Assembly (NCBI RefSeq): GCF_028550435.1
Contig: NZ_JAQQKV010000002.1
Coordinates: 248,001-312,000, forward strand
From: Asticcacaulis machinosus
Lineage (GTDB): Bacteria > Pseudomonadota > Alphaproteobacteria > Caulobacterales > Caulobacteraceae
Direction of reading: 5' to 3'
DNA length: 64,000 nucleotides
Shown here: positions 58,671-64,000 of the stretch, in pieces
Position numbering within the stretch: position 1 is the stretch's first letter
Layout of the letters: each line of letters starts with the position of its first letter
Position numbers and translations under genes: made by a program
The notes under the pieces: generated by a model
What the model was told of the DNA's origin: nothing
What the model saw: the letters and a program-made list of their open reading frames with translations, nothing else
The model's database searches: none

Positions 58671-59977
58671 CCACCACGCACCGTGAAGGCCGCAGGGTGC
58701 CCTATGATCCCGGCATTATTCTGCGCATCAATATTCCGATCGTCCTGACCTTTTTATGTCTGGCCGCCCTGATGCTGGAACCGCTGTTCACCTCCGCGGC
58801 GGCGCTGGCCTTTTTGATATTCGGCGCGTTTTTAATGCTTCACCGCACCAAACTCAGCCTGACCACCCTCAACAAGCACTGGTTTTTGCTGATCCTGCCG
58901 GTCTATTGCCTGTTGTCAGTGTTCTGGTCGCAATATCCGGCGGTCAGCGCACGACAGGGCTTTCAGTTGGCCCTGTCCCTGATCATTGCCATCGTGATTG
59001 CGTCGCGCGTGCCGGCCCGCAATCTGTTTTTCATTCTGTTTGTCTGCAATGTGATGGTTCTTGGCCTGTGCCTGCTGTTTGGCGCCCGCCCGTCCGGGGC
59101 GGCCTGGCAGGGGATTTTTGCCAGTAAGAACGCCTTTGCAACCGTCATCGCTATGGTCTTTCTGTTCTCATTGGCCATGCTCTACGAAAAACGGATGAAG
59201 CTGACCCTGAAAATCGTGGCACTTGGCATTATGTCCATATGTCCGTTCCTGCTGCTTAAGGCGCAATCGGCAGGCGTGATCATGGGCTTGGTGCCGCCGG
59301 TGCTTTTGATGGTTCTGTTTCAGATGACGCGCGGCTGGAAGCCTGTTCAGCGGATCGCGATGCTGACCTTTGGCACCTGGGCCGCCATTGTGGCCGGTCT
59401 GGCGCTGGCCCCTTATTTCAGCGATATTTTTGCCAGCGTTCTGCGGCATTTCGGCAAGGATCCGACGCTTACCGGCCGCACGGAATTATGGGATATTGCC
59501 TTTGCCCATATTGCCGAGCATCCGCTGCTGGGCATCGGCTACCGCGCCTACTGGGTGGTCGGCAACCCGGATGCCGAAGCCCTGTGGCTCAAGTTTGGGG
59601 TTAAATCCGGCGGCGGCTTCCACTTTCATAATCTCTATATTTCAAACGCCGTTGAAATCGGCCTGATCGGTGTCGCCATTCAGTCGATTATCCTCTACGG
59701 CACCTTTATCGCTGCGATACACAAGCTGATCATGACGCCCAGCACCGAAAAAATGTTTTTCGTCATGTTCCTGCTGTTCATCATCTACCGCAGCTTTGGG
59801 GAGGTGCAGCTCTTCTTTGGCTTCAGCGATGTGTCTATTCTGATCTATGCCATTTGTGTCTACAGCCTGAAAAAAGAGCAGCCTGAGCCCCGCCCGTCGT
59901 CACGCACGCGCAGGACGCGACGCGCGGTTCACGGGCCGGCTCCGGCCGCAGCGCCTGAACCCGAAGCCTCTGCCTGA
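58667..59977 (+). CDS. O-antigen ligase/polymerase-type membrane protein (Wzy/ExoQ-like)
   Basis: The 436-residue protein has about ten to twelve membrane helices and the layout of Wzy polymerases or WaaL ligases. The segment SVFWSQYPAVSARQG in the first half and GRTELWDIAFAHIAEHPLLGIGYRAYW before a long periplasmic loop are typical, as is FHFHNLYISNAVEIGLIGV. The histidine in HFHNLY is in the expected catalytic region. An arginine-rich cytoplasmic tail follows the last helix. The ATG overlaps the preceding GT stop. In succinoglycan-like clusters this gene would be the polymerase ExoQ. Confidence 0.9.
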   Translation: MTTTHREGRRVPYDPGIILRINIPIVLTFLCLAALMLEPLFTSAAALAFLIFGAFLMLHRTKLSLTTLNKHWFLLILPVYCLLSVFWSQYPAVSARQGFQLALSLIIAIVIASRVPARNLFFILFVCNVMVLGLCLLFGARPSGAAWQGIFASKNAFATVIAMVFLFSLAMLYEKRMKLTLKIVALGIMSICPFLLLKAQSAGVIMGLVPPVLLMVLFQMTRGWKPVQRIAMLTFGTWAAIVAGLALAPYFSDIFASVLRHFGKDPTLTGRTELWDIAFAHIAEHPLLGIGYRAYWVVGNPDAEALWLKFGVKSGGGFHFHNLYISNAVEIGLIGVAIQSIILYGTFIAAIHKLIMTPSTEKMFFVMFLLFIIYRSFGEVQLFFGFSDVSILIYAICVYSLKKEQPEPRPSSRTRRTRRAVHGPAPAAAPEPEASA

Positions 59978-60017
59978 TATTTTTATTATTTAAGTATAGT
60001 TCTAAAGGTATTTTATT

Positions 60018-61004
60018 ATGTCGCCAATTCCGGCCCAAAACGGCCTCGTCCATGTGCGCGTCCCGACCTATAAGCGCCCCGATCTGCTGCTTCGGGCCCT
60101 AAAGTCACTGCAAAGCCAGACGTGGACGGATTGGGTATGCGACATCTATGACGACGACCCGGATGCCGCCGGCGGTGAGGTTGTGCAGGCCCTGAATGAC
60201 CCGCGCATTCACTACACTCAGAACAAGCCCCAGAGATACGCCTCCGGCAACATCAATGCCTGTTTCAGCCTGAGTAATCCGCGTGACGCTGACTATTTCT
60301 GCGTGCTGGAAGACGACAATTACCTGCTGCCGGAATTTATGGCTGAAAATATTGCGGTCGCCCGCGAACACAAGGTCAATCTGGTCCTGCGCAACCAGAT
60401 TACCGAGTTCAACAGCCATGTCGAAGTCCCGACCTTAAGCGTTGAGGGTGTACTCGATCACCTGTTCAAAGACGGCATATACACCCCCGAAATGTTTCGC
60501 TTGTCGTTGATCATGGGCATTGGCATCTCTAACGGCGGCCTGTTCTGGACACGCCATGCCCAAAGCCCGATCGAGATCACCTGCACCTGCACGGCCGTGC
60601 TTCAGGAATATATCCGCACCTATATCCTGACCGAGCCCATCTATGTCGCCATGAAACCGTTGGCGGTATGGATGGAAAATGAGGCCGCCACTACCCGCAA
60701 TGATGGCGATAAAGCCGCCTATATGCGCCGTGAACTCAACCTCAAGCGGGCCATCCAGATGCTTCAGCGCGCAGCCTGGCAGCAGACTACGCCGCAGGTG
60801 AGACGCGGCTTTATGACCAATCCGGCCTTCGCCACACCGGCTGAGGGCCGCGCCCGTGGCCTGATCAAGGCGCATCTGGCAGGCCCTAACCGTCATGTCC
60901 CGCTCAAAGACGCCCTTGAGCTTGCCCTACGCGGTGCCCTGATCCGATTCGGAGGCAAAACCGCGACCGATTTCGATGAAATGGTTAAAAATTCCACTAT
61001 ATAA
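60018..61004 (+). CDS. Family 2 glycosyltransferase
   Basis: The 328-residue protein starts VHVRVPTYKRPDLLLRALKSLQSQTW, the GT-A start. DIYDDDPD and FCVLEDDNYLLPEFM (the metal motif region) follow. The rest is less conserved but includes a helical part around 240-270 with tryptophan and arginine residues. The start is ATG at 60018, 40 bp after the polymerase-like gene, in an AT-rich gap. The sugar and linkage are unknown. It has no membrane helices. Confidence 0.88.
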   Translation: MSPIPAQNGLVHVRVPTYKRPDLLLRALKSLQSQTWTDWVCDIYDDDPDAAGGEVVQALNDPRIHYTQNKPQRYASGNINACFSLSNPRDADYFCVLEDDNYLLPEFMAENIAVAREHKVNLVLRNQITEFNSHVEVPTLSVEGVLDHLFKDGIYTPEMFRLSLIMGIGISNGGLFWTRHAQSPIEITCTCTAVLQEYIRTYILTEPIYVAMKPLAVWMENEAATTRNDGDKAAYMRRELNLKRAIQMLQRAAWQQTTPQVRRGFMTNPAFATPAEGRARGLIKAHLAGPNRHVPLKDALELALRGALIRFGGKTATDFDEMVKNSTI

Positions 61005-61141
61005 TTATTTAATTAGGCGTATGGTTAACATACGTTTCCACCGCGACGTGTGAAGGCATCGTCACCCTGGAGATGATAGTATCTGTGTTGGTATAGCTTT
61101 TGCTCTCTACCTGGCCTGTAGTATCACTTCGAGACCTGACG

Positions 61142-62290
61142 ATGAACAGACAGATCAAAGTGCTGGCACCGACCGGCTATCCGTGGGCGTTTAACGGCCC
61201 GCGCCGCTCACGTCACAAGATCCGCAATCGGCGGTTTGTCCCGTTCAACCGGCTGAGCAGCACGCTGGATGGGGTGACAGTCTTTAATCCGGTCGACGAA
61301 ATAAACTGCGATATGCTTCACGCCTTCAACCGCGTGCCCGTCACCACAAAGCCCTTCGTGATCGGGTTTGAATCGCACCTGCCGCGTATTTTCGGGATCG
61401 AAAACAAGCCGGCCTATCATCACTTTTTATATAGCCGCCTGCTGTCTTCCAAATGCCGTCAGATCATCGCCATATCGAATTATGCCCTGCGTAACTTTGA
61501 ACGCGACCTGGCGGCCAGCCATCTCAGCGCCAGCGAAAAAGAGATTTTGCGGGCCAAGACGCAGGTGCGCTACCCGAACATGATCATCCCCGACCCGCAC
61601 ACCGGTGCAGATGAGGAAAATGATTTAGCGCATAACTACCAGATCAGCTTTGTCGGCAATCACTTTGCCCGCAAAGGCGGCTGCACGATGGCGCGCATGG
61701 CTGAACTGAGCCTGCAACGCAAGCTGCCGTTCACCTTTACAATCGTATCTTCGCTTCAGTACGGCGGCCACATCTGGTCTGACCCGACGAATCCGGATTT
61801 CTACGCGCCCTATCTCAAATTGCTGAACCTGCCCAATGTTCGCCATATCCCGACTCTGGCCAATGACGGGGTGATGAAGCTGCTGGGTGAAAGCTATGCG
61901 TCGGCCCTTCCGACCTTTTCGGATACGTTTGGTTACAGCGCGATTGAATCCCTCGCGCTCGGCACCCCGGTCATTGCCTCCGCGCAAGGGGCCTTGCCTG
62001 AATTTATAGAAGATGGCGTTAACGGCATTATGCTTGATCCGGCGGTCACCGAAGGCGATCCCGACTGGCGTCCCCATTGGTTTGCCCGCGGCACAGTTAA
62101 GTTTGAGGCCCTGTTCGCGGCCAATGTTGAACGCTTCGCCGTTGAAGCGGTCAACCGTCTGGAGCAACTTCTGGAATACCCCGAACAATACCGCCATATG
62201 CGCCGGCAGGCCAAAGCCGGCTCTCAGGCCCGTTTCGGCCATGAGCCTGCCTCAACCTATTGGGACGATCTTTACCTTAAATCGGTGTGA
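61142..62290 (+). CDS. Family 4 glycosyltransferase
   Basis: The 382-residue protein has a GT-B fold: an N-terminal domain with ATGYPWAF-type start (APTGYPWAFNGPRRSRH) and a C-terminal domain with ISFVGNHFARKGGCTMARM, FSDTFGYSAIESLALGTPVIASAQGALPEFIEDGVNGIML, which is the EX7E-type donor-binding motif of GT4. The frame opens at 61100, but the ATG at 61142 (MNRQIKVLAP) is the likely start. It is preceded by a 137-bp gap with a CGTATG/CATACG hairpin (61018-61034) that may end the previous transcript. Confidence 0.9.
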   Translation: MNRQIKVLAPTGYPWAFNGPRRSRHKIRNRRFVPFNRLSSTLDGVTVFNPVDEINCDMLHAFNRVPVTTKPFVIGFESHLPRIFGIENKPAYHHFLYSRLLSSKCRQIIAISNYALRNFERDLAASHLSASEKEILRAKTQVRYPNMIIPDPHTGADEENDLAHNYQISFVGNHFARKGGCTMARMAELSLQRKLPFTFTIVSSLQYGGHIWSDPTNPDFYAPYLKLLNLPNVRHIPTLANDGVMKLLGESYASALPTFSDTFGYSAIESLALGTPVIASAQGALPEFIEDGVNGIMLDPAVTEGDPDWRPHWFARGTVKFEALFAANVERFAVEAVNRLEQLLEYPEQYRHMRRQAKAGSQARFGHEPASTYWDDLYLKSV

Positions 62291-62325
62291 AACCACATTC
62301 GTTTTTTATGGGCTGAAAGGTAACA

Positions 62326-62337
62326 TAGGATATCCTA
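62326..62337. other. 12-bp perfect palindrome in the gap before the GH16 gene
   Basis: TAGGATATCCTA is a perfect palindrome in the otherwise featureless 281-bp gap from 62291 to 62571. It may be a protein-binding site. I see no gene or terminator in this gap. Confidence 0.3.
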
Positions 62338-62571
62338 CCGATAATATTCAGCCTCCTGAAAACGCCTGCGGCATTGTGCTTACAAAGCGACAAGCCGGAT
62401 TAAATTCACTCTATTACAGCGCTATGCTGCGTCCGCATACAAAACTGTTACGGTCGCGGGTTGATTATATTTGCGCGCTTGTTAGTCTGATGACCTCAGG
62501 CTTAAGGCCCGCTTTGCGGATCACGGCGTCTGTCAGGCCCCCGTTTGTCAGTTCATCTGCGGAGATATTCC

Positions 62572-63405
62572 ATGACCGGCCCGTTGCTCAGACGCTTTTT
62601 TATTGCCGCCCTTGCCAGTGCGTCCCTGCCGGGCATGCCGTTTGCCACTGCACAAAGTACAACGCCGCCACCCCCTAATGTAACCTCTCCTGATGTCACG
62701 GGCGCCGCCTCGTTCGTTGATCGCTTTGACCGGCTGGACTTATCGCGCTGGTACGTCGCGCACGGCTGGAGCAATGGCCCGCATCAGAATTGCGGCTGGT
62801 CTCACCATGAGTCTTTTGCCCACAACGGCAAGCTTAAGCTCAGATTTCAGAAAAAGCCGATGGCCGACCGTCTCTATAGCTGCGGCGAAGTGCAGACCCG
62901 CGCCACCTATGGCTACGGCACCTATGAGGCCCGCATGAAAACGCCCAAGGGCTCCGGCCTGAACGGTGCTTTCTTTACCTATATCGGCCCGACCCACGGC
63001 AAACCGCACGATGAGATTGACTGGGAAGTGCTGTTGAAAGACACGACCGTCGCCCAAACCGGCGGCTATGTGAATGCCAAGGGCGTGGGGGCGACCCTGC
63101 CCAAGCTGCCCTATCCGGCCGACAGCGACTTCCTGGACTACGCCTTTGTGTGGGCGCCGGACAGTCTGAAATACTATGTCAACGGGAAACTGGTGCACAC
63201 CATCTCAAGCCCAGCCCCGCTGCCGTCCAATGCTCAGAAAATCTTTTTCAGCCTGTGGGGCAGCAATAGCTTGACGGATTGGATGGGAACCTTCATCGAA
63301 CCTAGCGGCCCGCTGGTCATGGAGGTCGACTGGGTGGCCTATACCCGTCCGGGCGATGCCTGCCAGTTCCCGGACTCATTGGTCTGCAAACTCAACGGAG
63401 CTTAA
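62572..63405 (+). CDS. Exported family 16 glycoside hydrolase (ExoK-like)
   Basis: The 277-residue protein has a signal peptide (MTGPLLRRFFIAALASASLPG, cleavage near ATAQS) and one GH16 domain. The catalytic motif EIDWE has nucleophile E148, D150 and acid/base E152. Flanking signatures are GEVQTRATYGYGTYEARMKTPKGSGLNGAFFTYIG and HTISSPAPLP. GH16 enzymes in polysaccharide clusters (ExoK, ExsH) cut beta-1,3- or 1,4-glucans to adjust polymer length. GGAG precedes the ATG at 62572. It ends 4 bp before the next glycosyltransferase start. Confidence 0.94.
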   Translation: MTGPLLRRFFIAALASASLPGMPFATAQSTTPPPPNVTSPDVTGAASFVDRFDRLDLSRWYVAHGWSNGPHQNCGWSHHESFAHNGKLKLRFQKKPMADRLYSCGEVQTRATYGYGTYEARMKTPKGSGLNGAFFTYIGPTHGKPHDEIDWEVLLKDTTVAQTGGYVNAKGVGATLPKLPYPADSDFLDYAFVWAPDSLKYYVNGKLVHTISSPAPLPSNAQKIFFSLWGSNSLTDWMGTFIEPSGPLVMEVDWVAYTRPGDACQFPDSLVCKLNGA

Positions 63406-63409
63406 GTTT

Positions 63410-64000
63410 TTGCCCACGACTGTCAGCGTGATCATTGCGGCCAAGGATTCGGCGGATACTATCGTCAAGGCCATCCAATCTGCGCTGGTTCAGCCCGAAG
63501 TCATTCAACTTATAGTCGTAGACGACGGATCGCGCGATGCGACGGCTGAGGTGGCGCGCGCCGCCTGCGACGGCAGTGGGCGCGTCGAGGTGATATCGCT
63601 TGATCGTAACTATGGCCCGGCCCACGCCCGCAACCGGGCGCTGGAGGTCTGCCGCGGACAGTTAGCGGCTATTCTCGATGCTGACGATTTCCTGCTGCCC
63701 GGCCGTTTTACACGGCTGCTGCCCCATAATGACTGGGACATGATCGCCGACAATATCGCCTTTGTGCCGACCGGCTATGAGGGTGCGCTCAACGCCGTAG
63801 GGGTGGACGACGCCCGCCCGCTCAGCCTTGAAGCGTTTGTGCTAGGCAACCTGACGCGCGATGACCGGCATCGGGGCGAACTGGGTTTCCTGAAACCCGT
63901 TATTCGTCTGGCCTTCCTCAAGGCGCATAATCTTTCCTATAATGAGGGCTTACGATTGGGCGAAGATTACGACCTCTATGCCCGTATGCTGGCGGCCGGG
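63410..64000 (+). CDS. Family 2 glycosyltransferase, N-terminal part (cut by window edge)
   Basis: A reading frame from a TTG at 63410, with GGAG about nine bases upstream, is open to the end of the window (197 codons). It reads TTVSVIIAAKDSADTIVKAIQSA, IVVDDGSRDAT, YGPAHARNRALEVCRGQLAAILDADDFL and later LGFLKPVIRLAFLKAHN and GEDYDLYARMLAAG. These are GT-A motifs in the ExoO style and resemble the GT at 57345. The start is not ATG, but TTG starts are also used by moaB and the GGDEF-EAL gene in this window. Coupled to the GH16 gene. Confidence 0.88.
   Translation, partial: MPTTVSVIIAAKDSADTIVKAIQSALVQPEVIQLIVVDDGSRDATAEVARAACDGSGRVEVISLDRNYGPAHARNRALEVCRGQLAAILDADDFLLPGRFTRLLPHNDWDMIADNIAFVPTGYEGALNAVGVDDARPLSLEAFVLGNLTRDDRHRGELGFLKPVIRLAFLKAHNLSYNEGLRLGEDYDLYARMLAAG

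Overview
The window looks like a chromosome segment of an alphaproteobacterium of the Caulobacterales, most like Asticcacaulis or a close relative. That placement is an inference from gene content: very large TonB-dependent receptors, a LacI / receptor / paired flavin-dependent halogenase locus, a DadX/DadA pair with an AsnC-type regulator, a phasin-like protein, DUF3597, and dispersed palindromic repeats of an alphaproteobacterial kind. There is no rRNA, tRNA, CRISPR array, insertion sequence or integrated phage that I can support.

Layout. 1-2.9 kb: molybdenum cofactor genes (moeA partial, moaB, moaA leftward; moaD divergent with a possible RNA switch over its start codon). 3-7.4 kb: a GGDEF-EAL protein, an M14 carboxypeptidase, a LuxR-type regulator without a LuxI, and a small orphan gene preceded by a 22-bp palindrome. 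7.7-13.8 kb: iron-uptake genes on the minus strand (tonB, DUF4198 protein, Fiu-like siderophore receptor, PiuC-type dioxygenase, FMN-dependent hydroxyacid oxidase) with Fur-box-like sites. 13.9-23 kb: LacI regulator divergent from a 1041-residue TonB-dependent receptor, two tryptophan-halogenase-like proteins and an exported alpha/beta hydrolase. 23-27.8 kb: D/L-alanine catabolism (AsnC-type regulator, dadX, dadA) facing an aldo/keto reductase and glycerate-kinase-like pair. 28-30.5 kb: a protein with two degenerate receiver domains, a small membrane protein, then divergent SMR exporters; the sugE/gdx gene carries a guanidine-III riboswitch. 30.5-33.1 kb: metE with a cobalamin riboswitch and, upstream, a 22-bp operator that recurs at ahcY (55.3 kb). 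33.2-36.9 kb: an operon for PepSY membrane protein, DUF2271 protein, ApbE and membrane-anchored diflavin reductase, behind a Fur-box-like site. 37-53.6 kb: mainly housekeeping and solitary genes (YbaK, phasin, GST, GH19 hydrolase with a membrane partner, PhoD, Bax inhibitor, CitE-like, RarD, Asd, response regulator, ZapE, serine hydrolase, exported methyltransferase-like protein). 53.9-56 kb: ahcY and exoD. 56.3-64 kb: bioB, then an exopolysaccharide cluster (three GT2, one GT4, a Wzy/ligase-type membrane protein, a GH16 hydrolase) that runs off the end.

How the parts work together. Two iron-linked blocks probably form one physiological unit: outer-membrane siderophore uptake powered by TonB, and a trans-membrane flavin/heme electron path that could reduce ferric iron in the periplasm. 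Methionine-cycle genes metE and ahcY share an operator, with a B12 riboswitch added on metE. The most striking features are regulatory: the guanidine-III and B12 riboswitches, the metE/ahcY operator pair, three Fur-like boxes, and the possible switch on moaD.
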